This document shows, one piece after another, positions 44,101 through 55,450 of a stretch of DNA of 64,000 nucleotides; position 1 is the first letter of the stretch, and each line of letters begins with the position of its first letter. This DNA is from Piromyces finnis. Its lineage: Eukaryota; Neocallimastigomycota; Neocallimastigomycetes; Neocallimastigales; Neocallimastigaceae. The position numbers and the translations under genes were made by a program. Location: the NCBI GenBank assembly GCA_002104945.1, contig MCFH01000018.1, forward strand, positions 62,001-126,000, written 5' to 3'. The notes beneath the pieces are model-generated. The model was given only the letters and a program-made list of their open reading frames with translations. It was not told the DNA's origin and did no database searches.

Positions 44101-46680
44101 GAAGCAAGTATTGGTGAAACTGCTGATATCAATGAAGAAAAATGCTTAAATAAGGATAACAAGGATGAAGTTACTGATTATGATTTATTGCAAACTCAAC
44201 TTATTAATTGTAAGGTTTCATTTAAGCATTTATTCAAGATATTATTAAAGGCTTGTCTTGATCACGATTTAGTATTTATTCATGATGATATAGATTCTAA
44301 TTCCATGACTTCGGAAATTCTTAGTGATGAAGCTAAAATTTTATTAAAAGTATTCAGTAAACAGTGGTTATTAAGTAATTCTTTCTTAGTTATTAGCTAC
44401 TTGGAAGAAGCTTTTGAGATGTATGTCAGCAATAGAATCCCAATTCATGTCGTTGTATCTACCTTTGACGTTTTATGCGACAACATGAAGAATGATGGAT
44501 GGTTACCAGTATACGAAAAACCACATATGATAGATTTATTTGAAAAAATGGTTGCCTATCACTCAAGACAGGTTTGTCATTATCGTGAATACTTCCCAAA
44601 GGGTGAGCCTAACGGTGTATTGGCTAGTGCTATATATCTTTGGAGAGCAATTTTCAAAAGTAAGGTTTATAGAGATAATCATCCAGAATTACCAATTAGT
44701 TTCCGTGAAGAAATTAGAACCCAAATAACAGAACATGTTGAAAATCGTTATACTAAACTTCTTGGTTTAAGTTCTCCATTTGTTGAAAATACTGAAGATA
44801 TTTTAATTGGTTTAGCTAAGTTAGCTGATTTAATTGTAGAGGATATTGAGGATGATTTAAATTACTACCAAGATGTTTTCAAAAAAACAGTAAATATTGT
44901 TCGTATATCTTCTCAAATTTATTTGAGAAACTTTATTAAAGAGTTAGAAAATAATTCAGATCGTTTAGCTAGTCAAGAAGCTCTCGATTCTAGTAAGGCA
45001 ACATTTGAACTTTATCGTCGTGTTCGTTTAATGGATCGTCAATATGCTACACTTATTCCAAGTTTAAAAAGAATATCGATGGGAAGTGGCTTCAATGTTG
45101 AAAAATGGTTCAATGATTTTGTCATTGCATGGTTAAAGGTTCAACAAGAAAGAACATTAGAATGGGTAAAAACAGCAATTGCAACAGATACTTTAGAAAA
45201 AACTTCCGATACTCAACCTTACTCTACTTCTGTCCTTGATCTTTTTGAAATTATGTTTGAAGAATTAGATCTTATTAAGGGATTAGAATGGAGTAATTCT
45301 GAACAATATAATGAATTTTTAACTGCTTTTGCCAGAATTGTTACCAGAGCCATTGAGCAATACTGTGATGCAATGGAAAAGAATGAAATGAAAAAAGAGG
45401 AAATTAATGTTGCTATGAAACGTCCAATTGATATTGCAAACAAATCTTGTGTAAAATTAAGTAATATTGAAAAATCAACTGAAAAATTAAATGAGCTCTT
45501 TAATAAAATAAAAGAATTAAATATAATAGATGATACAACAGAAACTAATACAAATAGTCGTCTATTTACAGAAGAAATTACAGGAACTTTCAGAATTGAA
45601 ACTATATATGCTGAGAATCTTAAACCATGTAACAAGAATGGTTTATCTAATCCATATGTTGTTATCAAAATTCCAGGTCAAGATAAAAGAAATGGTAATG
45701 AACTTGTAAAGACATCTATTATTAACGATTCACTTAATCCAAGATGGGATGAAACATTCCAGGTTTCTATTGTTCCAACAAAGACATTAGAAGTTATTGT
45801 ATACAATAAAACTTCTTTCCTTTCTTCAGATGCCATCATTGGTAAGAAGAATATTCATTTCAGTTCTAGATGGTGTGATCATCAAACTCATGAACTTATT
45901 GTTAAACTTGAACCACAAGGTCGTCTTTTAATTCGTATTACTATGGACGGAGAAGGTGAAAACTTATCATTCTTCTTTAAGAAGTCCAAGCAGAGATTAT
46001 TACGTACATCAAATGATTTTGTCAGAGAATTAGTTTATCGTATTACACCATATATCAAAGATACCTTTACTAAGATTATAAAAAAGAATGATTCTCAAAA
46101 TAATGTACAATTAGCAAATGTTTATACATATAATGTTGTACCTTTAACCATATCTGGTAGAATAGCAAATAAACCTATTTCTCAAGATGAAATTGATAAA
46201 GAATTGCAGCCAATTACTGACTATTTGAATAAAAATTTGGAAACATTATGTAATAATTTAAGTACAAAGATGGCTCAAAAGGTTATTATTGAAATATGGT
46301 GTGAAGTTTTAAGTATGTTAGAAACATCTATGATTCCACAACTCTATGGTGCTATCGAACGTGATAGAAAATTTTTGAATATTCGTCAAGTTAGTATTGT
46401 AAAATCTTCTCTAGAAGTATTTTTCGATTTCTTCCATTCTGATGGTGATGAACTTGGTATACCTAAATCAAAACTTTTAGAATATCCAGTTTATGATGAA
46501 ATTAAATTAATTAGTCGTGATTATCACCTTAAAATTAGTGAGTTAATTGAAAAATATGAACAGACCAAAAAGATTTATATTTTAAGAATATTAAGAATTC
46601 ATGGACAAACATACGACTCTAAAATATTACGTGAAAAAGCAAGCAAATTTGTAAATAAAGAACTTGAAAATATTAATTAA
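41191..46680 (+). CDS. Munc13/Ync13-like C2-MUN protein
   Basis: Predicted tethering or SNARE-priming factor for exocytosis, in the fungal Git1/Ync13 branch of the Unc13 family. A single intronless frame of 1829 residues. Residues 1 to about 830 are low-complexity: Ser/Pro/Asn-rich, PPPPPP near residue 138, many RS and SPP sites, and an acidic stretch near 555-570. A C2 domain spans about 838-975 (RNPYCEVKFDGNTFHTEK, then FWNQHLEI). The first half of the MUN domain follows, about 1000-1450 (MHD1-like, with WLLSNSFLVISYLEEAFEMY). A second C2 is inserted at about 1464-1590 (GLSNPYVVIKI, SLNPRWDETFQVSI). MHD2-like helices fill about 1600-1829. Placing a C2 between the MUN halves fits fungal relatives. 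Calcium-binding Asp are only partly kept: the first C2 has SKDGKARNPY and WDKKTKDK. The start is the first ATG after an A-rich leader. Confidence 0.9.
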   Translation: MFHRKSKKVQKQAQKQAQEASIQNISLPVSINYGSFSASQPTYGSTFSASQPTYGSYNGLISPTLSGMNGLVSPNLTGLNGYGMTSPYNGAFSLSQPVNSPLLSPLTSPVMNPHYNKVGSPTHFVLNPSDSRMASPPPPPPHNNFSSILRSSSVNDSMLNRRMVSPPPRNRSDRTSRSIERPARSVSVRNQDFIYKSDASKNMGSMQRGRPLSRELDPRNPLFQGIGRSHSELAPSVNQRPPRERPVTPKSNANISFSSDRSHQSRYNEIKSRTAAGEYSILSDLSFANGERYNRKYGHGRNESSSSVTSNNLGSSYKPIPDPIKRPRSENNNSKATQFTRRGKSEPRRSSKHGYHNSETNLDFLDDYFKDAMKRSSKTTDSSYSTIEIKDDRQSITKGTKNNSVSKHYVEESPIINYNRNTFVNDSSIGRDFGIKIKNNKETKLNENNIRDNSKSSKVKPKPFSLNMDDFFSSLENEIDSTINSTFNTAQSLKANKLEDVVEVEEEDFTEPIIEDNVDPKKAKRISNDVLGLVLATNDKSQKSQPEIIIEDEEPDTEDEDEDDGRMYINQIISKSLPEDFSFSPKTWEDRYNLSIDNYLKKDNQDNKISIVVSDTENNEKSILKINTNPDILTKNETKDLLSATTIDEKPSKPLSPLGRSDSRNSNKKWSTDGKVSSPFTRFSQPVTPTSPFTGTFSENESTDIIVDGLSQDDVGNTSLGNISTASGKSGVLKSFLLSDIADIIENEQDVDTLNISPDYRDNFIEYLISQKYDDPKEDDFITTEGYYSWEEKTEKRPFVDVMAQLVDYRFSQEWVEEQEKKKKNIKSSTKASEDSSVEISIIVKVVKAEGLVASKDGKARNPYCEVKFDGNTFHTEKCENTHKPFWNQHLEIKAKNLTEAIDIAVWDKKTKDKKKIWKKDQGDEFLGHIKFSISDLINQFAREGYISKWYDLGKRQDKKDKYAGGKILIEASIGETADINEEKCLNKDNKDEVTDYDLLQTQLINCKVSFKHLFKILLKACLDHDLVFIHDDIDSNSMTSEILSDEAKILLKVFSKQWLLSNSFLVISYLEEAFEMYVSNRIPIHVVVSTFDVLCDNMKNDGWLPVYEKPHMIDLFEKMVAYHSRQVCHYREYFPKGEPNGVLASAIYLWRAIFKSKVYRDNHPELPISFREEIRTQITEHVENRYTKLLGLSSPFVENTEDILIGLAKLADLIVEDIEDDLNYYQDVFKKTVNIVRISSQIYLRNFIKELENNSDRLASQEALDSSKATFELYRRVRLMDRQYATLIPSLKRISMGSGFNVEKWFNDFVIAWLKVQQERTLEWVKTAIATDTLEKTSDTQPYSTSVLDLFEIMFEELDLIKGLEWSNSEQYNEFLTAFARIVTRAIEQYCDAMEKNEMKKEEINVAMKRPIDIANKSCVKLSNIEKSTEKLNELFNKIKELNIIDDTTETNTNSRLFTEEITGTFRIETIYAENLKPCNKNGLSNPYVVIKIPGQDKRNGNELVKTSIINDSLNPRWDETFQVSIVPTKTLEVIVYNKTSFLSSDAIIGKKNIHFSSRWCDHQTHELIVKLEPQGRLLIRITMDGEGENLSFFFKKSKQRLLRTSNDFVRELVYRITPYIKDTFTKIIKKNDSQNNVQLANVYTYNVVPLTISGRIANKPISQDEIDKELQPITDYLNKNLETLCNNLSTKMAQKVIIEIWCEVLSMLETSMIPQLYGAIERDRKFLNIRQVSIVKSSLEVFFDFFHSDGDELGIPKSKLLEYPVYDEIKLISRDYHLKISELIEKYEQTKKIYILRILRIHGQTYDSKILREKASKFVNKELENIN

Positions 46681-47401
46681 AAATAATTTATAAAAATACA
46701 AAACATAAAACAAAAAAAACAAAAACAAAAACAAAACGATGAAAACACATTTTTATTATTATAAAACTTCATTATTCAAAACTTTTTTATACAATTAAAT
46801 TAAAAATTAGTATAACAACACATAAAAACAACACAATTTACAGAAAAATAAAAATAAAAAAGAAATAATAAAAGAATAAGAAAAAAAAAAAAAAGAAAAG
46901 AAAAAAGAAATAATAATATTATTAAAATAGAATAATTTTATAGATAAATATAATTATTATAAGGTTATTTTTTTATTATCTTTTATCATTATTATTAATA
47001 TTTTTATAGATAAGATAATAGTTTTTTTTTTTTTCCCTATTTTTATTATTAATATAAGAAAAATATGTATAAATTACCTTTTATAATTATAATTATATAT
47101 AGTAGTAAGTTTTCATTTAATATAATTTTATTATATCTTTTTCTTTTTAATGATAATGCTCTTTATTTTTTAATTTATAAAAATATAAATAAAAATATAA
47201 AAAAATAAAATTTATATCTTATTTCTTGTTTTTTTATTTTTTAATTTTATTTTATTTTATTTTTTTTATATAGGTATTTATAAACTGAAATTATATAGTC
47301 ATTTGTTATTCTTTTTTATTATCATAATTATTATTAAGTATTAAAGAAATTTTTAATAAACAAGTAAATATTTTTTTTTTTTTTTACATTTTATATGAGT
47401 G
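46681..47401. other. AT-rich 3' flank of the Munc13-like gene
   Basis: 720 bases of A+T-rich sequence with A- and T-tracts. No gene seen. Confidence 0.55.
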
Positions 47402-48010
<609 letters not shown>

Positions 48011-48034
48011 GACAGGCCAGGAGGGCCAGCGCAA

Positions 48035-48097
48035 CCAATGGAGATCATAATTTTGTTCCATGACAAAATTTTGATCTTTGGCTCGGTGTCCCATTGG
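48035..48097. repeat. Long imperfect hairpin in GC-richer DNA
   Basis: agatcataattttgt (48042-48056) faces acaaaattttgatct (48063-48077) with one mismatch and a 6-base loop. The adjacent outer arm ccaatgg (48035-48041) pairs with ccattgg (48091-48097) across a 13-base bulge. It lies just after the Asn-repeat frame and could be the terminus of a mobile element or a transcript-end structure. Confidence 0.65.
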
Positions 48098-48297
48098 AAG
48101 TCAAATACAATTATTATACTTTAGTATGATAGTGGCTTTCTTACTTTAATTAAAATTACTAGAATATATTATACCCAATTTTTATTCATTTGTGTTTATT
48201 TAAACATATTTTTTTTATTTTTATTTATTTTTAATTTTTTATTACATGTATTATAATTTTAATTAAATTAATAATAAAGTTTAAAATATTTGATGCC

Positions 48298-48332
<35 letters not shown>

Positions 48333-48554
48333 AAAAATAAATAAAATTTTATTTGTTTTTAAATACTTTTTATTAATTAATTATTTCTTATTAATCTTAT
48401 TATTTATTATTCTTATTATTAATAACAAGAATAATAATAATCTATCTTCTTTCTACTACAATTAATGGTAAAGTAAATTTATCATACTCTTTATAACTTA
48501 ATAACATATTAACATAAATATTGTTCAGGAATTAAAAAAAAAAAAAAAAAAAAA
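48098..48554. other. AT-rich spacer downstream of MSH3
   Basis: Contains poly-A runs at 48301-48329 and 48536-48554. Nothing else seen. Confidence 0.55.
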
Positions 48555-51500
48555 TTAAATTAAATCTAAATAATGATAAAGTTCCTCAAGAGACATATCA
48601 TTTATATCAGATTTATATAAACGCTTAAATAAATTTTGACTAAACCAAAGCCTATTTTTATTATAATATATATGAATTATTATTTACTATTTTCTTTTTT
48701 TTTTACAAAGAAAAATATAATATAGTATTTACTTTACCTTTTATCATCAATATTTTTTTGAATACTATTTTCAAGTTCCTTTGATTTCTTAACCGCTACA
48801 TCTGTAATACATTTAGGTATATTGGCCAACATAGCTACATTTATACTTTTAATAAATAAATAAATAATATATAATGAATAATTTATATTTATTTTTATAG
48901 CAGCAATTTAATTTTTTTGTACTACTTACCCATATGATTTATCGGTTATGCCTCGAACAATTTTATATAAAAATATTATTTTATTTTCATTTTCTTTAGA
49001 AATAAATATATATATAAATATTAAAATATATTATTATATTATCAATTAATATTTACTTGTATTTTTAATAATATTTTAAATTAAGTTTTTTGTATGTTAT
49101 TTTTTATTCTTCTTTTTTTACCTTCTTTATCTTCAACATAATTCATATAAAAATTATGACATTGTGAGAATTTAGATTCTAAACTACCAAGAGTCGAAAA
49201 ATGTGTAATAAATAAAGTAGTAGCATTTATCTATTCAATATAAATAAAATTATATATTAGTATTTATTAAATATATATACATTCTTATTTTATTTTAATA
49301 TTATATTAAAATAAAAAAAAAAAAAATTTATTATTTAAAAATTAATGGTTTAATAATTAATGCTAATTTAATTTATTAATCTTTTTTTATTTAATAATGA
49401 AATTTTACATTTTCTAATATATAACTTAGGGTAGAATAAGCCAATGCAATACCATCATATGTTGAAGTTCCTCGTCCAAATTCATCTAATATAATTAATG
49501 ATCTTGGTGTAGCATATTTTAAAATATTAGAAGTTTCTTGTAATTCCACCATAAAAGTGGACTGTCCCTCTTATATATATAAATATATATAAAATAAAAA
49601 TTAAATTGTGTAATTATTAAGTTCTATAAATTGAAAAACACATATACATATATATATAGAGCTTACTCATAATATTATCTTGTGCACCCATTCGAGTATA
49701 AATACCATCAAATAAACCTAATTTAGCATATTTAGCTGGAACATATGATCCCTTAACCATAAAGTAAATGATAATAATAATAGTAACAACAATAATAATT
49801 GTATAAAATGAAATATATTTTTTTAAAAATAAAAAAAAAAAATTAATTTTGTTATCCTTTAAACTAACATTACATTAATATATATATTATTAAAAATTAT
49901 AAGAGTGTACTTACAATCTGACTTAAAACTACAATTAATGCTACTTGTCGAACATAATTTGATTTTCCTCCCATATTTGGGCCAGTAATAATCATGCATT
50001 TATTTTCATCCTTTTAAAAATAGTTATAAATATATTTATAATAAGTTTATATTAAAACAGAAACAAGTATTTAATATTTTGTTCTTTTTTACTCACATTT
50101 AATAAAACATCATTAGGGACATAAGTTGCTTTGTTTACTTCTGTTATTGGATTACGTCCATCTTTAACCTCAATAATGTTTTCTTCCGAATATATAGGTT
50201 TAACATAACCTGGTTGAGTAGCAACAATTGCTATTTTTATTAAGAATTAACATTTATATATATACTTATAATTTCAGTTATTTTTAAATTCATATATGTT
50301 ATTTGTAATTTACATAAACTTAGAAGACAGTCAAGAATAGAAAGCTTATTTACTACATTTTTAAATTTTTCATAATCATCTGTAAAATGACTAAAAATTT
50401 TGAAATGAATTAATAAAATTTATGGCAAATAATGAAATAAATACAAAATTGAATATATATATTATAGATTACTTACTTTAAAAAATCTTTATATGCTAGA
50501 TTACATTCTAATAATAATTTTTCACTATATAAGTCTTTTTCTTTTAACTTTTTTTCAATAAATGGAGTGCGATATCTAGAAAATGTTTTGGTACTTTTTT
50601 TTTATTCATAATAATATTTTATTAATCTATTAACAACAAATTATAATAACAGTATATATTAATAATTTTTATTTTTACTTGTTAATTTTTATCCAGTCAA
50701 GAGGTAAATTTTTGCATTGTGTTGTTCTAAATTCTAATAAATACTATTAAATATATATATATATATAATAAGGAAAAGTAATATTAAAATATATTATCAT
50801 TATTTATATACTAAAACAAAACCACATTACACTAATTAATATATACGTTTTTTGCACTTTATATATAATTTTACTTATTAATCTCACTACATAACTATGA
50901 TTTTTTTTTAATTACCTCAATACCTGAAACAGATATATATTCTAAATTTGGTTTATGAATTTTCTTTCGAATTTCACATAAATGATCATCTAATTCTTTT
51001 TTTATATTATCAATAACCTATTGAAATAATAAAATACAATAAAAAAAAAAAAAAAAAAAAAAAAAAATGATTTATTAAATTTTATAAAATTTAAAAAATA
51101 TATATATATATATATTGATTATAGCATTTTAATAACGATTAGAATAAATAAATACCCCTTTATAAGTTCTGATATTAGGATATTGACTAGTATCTCTTAA
51201 AAAATTCAATACATCATTTTCTTTTGCTTGAGAAATATTAATTTTTCCGAGATATTTTAATAATAAATGTGGTATTGATATTGATGTTATAATTTCCTTT
51301 AATAAGGGTGAATTAATAGTGCATGGTATATCATCTTCTGGAAATGTATTTGAAATTTTATCAAAAGCTATTAAAGTATCAACAAGTTCTGATAATGAGC
51401 ACTAATCATAAAATTATTAATAATTATTAAATATATTCCTAAGTTTATATATTTATCGATATAATTTATATAAAAACTATAACAAATTAGTATAAATATG

Positions 51501-52257
51501 CTATTAATATTTAGACTTACTCTTTTATAAAATATATGACACAATGCTTTCTCAATATCTGGTATAGAACTAAGTAGTTTTTTTAACTTTTCAAAGTTAC
51601 TGGTTTGAATAATTTCACCATTTATCAATTCTTCTACTGCATTTATTCTCTCATTTAATAAACTATTTTATATTATAATAGAATAAAACATGTAAATTAA
51701 TAATTATGGATAAATAACGAAAATAATAATATTTCTATTGTTTATTACTTTATATTAACTAATGGCTTTTCGATCCATTTTTTTAAAAGACGCCTTCCAA
51801 ATCTATAATTAAAATTGTAATAAATATATGACAGTTAAAAAATAAATATATATTCATGATAGAAATATATATATATTAAAAACTTACTTTGATTTAGTAT
51901 TATCAATTAATTCAAATAGAGTTCCTTCATAATTATTATCTTTTGAATTTCTAAAAATTTCCAAATTAGTAATTGTATTTCCATTGAGTGTTAAATAATT
52001 TCTATTTATACAATATATTTAAATATGAAAATATGTTTATTTATGATAATGAAGTATTTTAGATTTTTATGATAATAATAATAAAGGATAAAGATTATTA
52101 TATAGTACATTTATTACTTTTGCTCAAATGATGAAAAATTGTTTGGTATATATAAAACACTTTCTAATTTAAATTCCTTTAAATATTTCAGAAGAGCGTT
52201 GATACAAATTAAAATATTACTATTATGTGATGTTCCCTTTTTAAACTCTAACATAAT

Positions 52258-52293
<36 letters not shown>

Positions 52294-52532
52294 TATATAT
52301 ATATATATATACATAAATATTAATATTTAATAAAAGAAATTGCTATTTATTATATCTTATACATAATAAATAAATGAATTATAATAACCATCAAGAATAG
52401 ATATAATTTTTTCCAAATAAGAGCTTTCATTATAAAATTTTTTAATTTCATCATAGGCTTCGTCAACATGTTTAAAGAAAGTTTCAGATCGCTCAATTCT
52501 TATGCTTTCATTTGAAAATCCTATTCTATATA

Positions 52533-52563
<31 letters not shown>

Positions 52564-54358
52564 GAAAATATAAAATATATTATATATATAAAAGAAATAA
52601 TATACCCATTCACTGATATATTTGAAATTATTTTCTCAGTTTCATTAGATAACGTGGATGGTAGTAATAATTCAGACGGTAACATGTGAACAAGTCGGGT
52701 TTCTAATTTATTACGAGTGAAGTCATCTTGAAATGAATCATAAATAATTGAACCTGCTGATAAATCAACAGAAACAATACTTATTGAAGTTTTTTCTATT
52801 AAAGCATTAGGATTTTTTTTTGTATTTTCATAAATACATACTAAGGTGGAAGAAAGTGATTGATTTTCAAGAGAACTATCACTATCACTAGATACATGTA
52901 ATATTTTGATAAAGAAATAATAAATCGATTAAATTAAGAATATAAAAGGGTTATAAATACAAAGAAAAATAATATGAAATTGATTAAAAATAACAACTAT
53001 TCAATTAAATTATACATTTAAAGTATGAATTAAATATAATTAAAAAATAAAATGGACTTAGAATCAAATATAAATATATGTTTAAGGATATCATCAATAA
53101 AAGTACTTTTGGTATATATTTTTGTTAATTCCCTAACAAAGGGTTTATTTTTAGAGGAAGATTCAGCTTTTATTGCACTTGTTTCCAATTGATTAACAAT
53201 CCCAATTTTATATCCAAAACGAACCAGCCTTTATATAGAGTATTGATATTAACAATGTTTTATAAATAAATAAATAAAAAGGAATTATACATATTTTGAC
53301 AAAAATTATTAGAAGGTGACAATTTATATAATATAATTTTATAAATTAATAAGTGAATAAAAAATATAAATATATAAATTATAAATTTTAATAAATTTCA
53401 GAGTGGAATGTTTTTAAATAAGAATCTGGGGAGGAATAAATAGGAATAAATAAACATAATGAAAAAAATAAAAATCTATTTTCAACTTCAAAAAAAAAAA
53501 AAAAAAAAAAAAGCAAACAGCATTTAATAATAAAATAAAGATTTAAGTAATAAATAATTAACAGTTTTTGATGGCTTATTTTTACTTTCTTAAATGAATC
53601 ATTAATCTATGAACAGGGATTACAGCTGAATAAAAATTATGGTCTTTATAGCAAGTTATACCTAAAACCTTTGATACAGTCTTAATTTATCATTATTATT
53701 ATTTAATAAAGAATATTTATAATTAAAATATTGAACATTTAAAGTTATTATTTTCTATCTTATATAAGTAGCTTCATTTTCAATTTACCAATGCATCATC
53801 ATCAAAAAAGCGATATTTGTATCCTACTTCAATTGCTAATAATGTATTAGGATTTTTCTTTTTAATTTCTAAATATTGTTGTTCCAGTGGTGTATATACA
53901 ATTTTTTTTGATGCTTTCGATTCAGTTGATGAAATACTTGAATTAAATTTGGATAAATCACCAATATTTAGATAAGATTTATTTGAATTAATTTTTAAAG
54001 TACTCTTATCTGTTTCTGTTAATAGTGTTGTGTTAGAATCACCAATTGTATTTTTATTAGTTGGTTTATGGCTAATAGTAGTGAATTTAAATTTTTGTAA
54101 TGCATTATGATAACTCTTATAAATATTTCTTCTTTTATTTGATATAGAAACATCAGTGTTTTTTTCTGATATATTTACTTCTATTTCTTCAGAAGCAGAA
54201 CGTTTTAATGAAACTTTTGAATCATGTACTTTTTTAAATTGACTAAGATTGATATTAGAATAGGAAGGCAACTCATTAACTGTTTTTTTTGTTTTTGGTG
54301 TTTTAAAAAAAGAAGAAATGGTTGCCTGTTTAAATTCTTTTTTACTATTGTTACTCAT
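48555..54358 (-). CDS. MSH3: DNA mismatch repair ATPase MSH3
   Basis: MutS homologue; with MSH2 it forms MutS-beta, which recognises insertion/deletion loops. The start is the ATG at 54358. First exons: 54358-53789 and 53680-53586; about 18 more short exons run to the stop at 48555. The N-terminus has a PCNA-interacting box, QATISSFF, at about residues 10-17. The mismatch-binding domain opens [20 protein letters not shown] then [13 protein letters not shown], typical of MSH3. Next come [29 protein letters not shown], the lever and clamp helices, and [14 protein letters not shown]. The ATPase domain shows Walker [15 protein letters not shown] (about 49960-49995), Walker [15 protein letters not shown] (about 49465-49505) and the THFSTL switch (about 49190-49210). 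It ends with the dimerisation helices (YGINVAML-type region through [11 protein letters not shown]). All domains are present and uninterrupted, so it looks functional. MSH6 is ruled out by the TPLEQQ block. Confidence 0.93.
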
Positions 54359-55450
54359 ATTATATATATATATTCATTTCTTGAATAAATTGTTTAATAA
54401 TAACAATGATTCAATACAAATTTGATTAATTAATAATATTTTTAAAAGTTAAATAATTAACCATAAAATTGATATTTAAATAAAAAATAATATTAATATA
54501 ATAAATTTATATTTAATTAATCCAATCATACTAATATATACTTTTTAAAAACCTTATTTATTAATATATTAATTTATATTAAAGATATCTTTAAAAATAT
54601 ATTAAAAGTTTTGAAAAATAGACTCGATGTAATTATTTTTGACATATTTATTTATAATTATTATTATTATTAATTATTCATATGATACTAGAAATAATGA
54701 TTTTATATAACAAAAATTTCTTTTTCTTTTTTATCATTTTTTAATATTATATGTAATTAAATAAGCTATCAATTGAAGCTTTACCTGCATATTTTTGACA
54801 CATTTTAATAAATTGATAAGTAAATCATTAATACTAATAAATATATAAGAATAAATAAATAAAAAAAAAAAGTTTCTTTATATAATAATATTTAACATGT
54901 TTGTTTTATATATGATGAATAAATTATAAAGTGTATTGTTTTATTTAATTTTCTTTTTTTTTTTACCTTTATAGTCAGTAATATATATTGATTATAATCA
55001 TATATAAATTACATGATATTGAATCTCTATATTAATTTATATTTATTTTGTTTGTTTATTATTTTTTTATTTTTTATTTTTTTTTTATTTTTTTATTTTT
55101 ATTTTTAATTTGTATTGCAATAAACGTTTATTATATAAAGTAAATATAATAATATATACTATTATTTTTCTCGAGCATTTTTAATTTTTTTTTTCCATTT
55201 TTTTATTCTTTAATTTATAAATTTATAATATACAATTTAAAATTACTGCTCATTAGAAATGATTTTAATATAAAAGATAAAACAAAAATATAGAATAAAA
55301 TAAAATAATAAATAAATAAAATTCTTTTGAATAATTCAAGATATTTATATATATATATATATTTGTAAATATTGAGTATTCTTGAATAAAAGAAATTATT
55401 GTTATTATTATAAAAATATTATAAATAAAAAAAAATTAAGAACAATAGCT
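54359..55450. promoter_or_regulatory. Divergent promoter region MSH3 / WOPR gene
   Basis: 1.1 kb between divergent starts. A+T-rich with T-runs (for example 55065-55105) and (AT)n near 55348. No specific site can be named. A frame that begins at 55382 lacks an ATG and belongs to the leader. Confidence 0.45.

Noticed and set aside
42337-45668. Several antisense frames of 60-149 codons across the Munc13-like gene
   Set aside because: Shadows of the long sense frame; no domain recognised.
55382-55450. Upstream start for the WOPR protein
   Set aside because: The extended frame begins at TTG and adds residues from A-rich leader; the ATG at 55451 places the WOPR box as in relatives.
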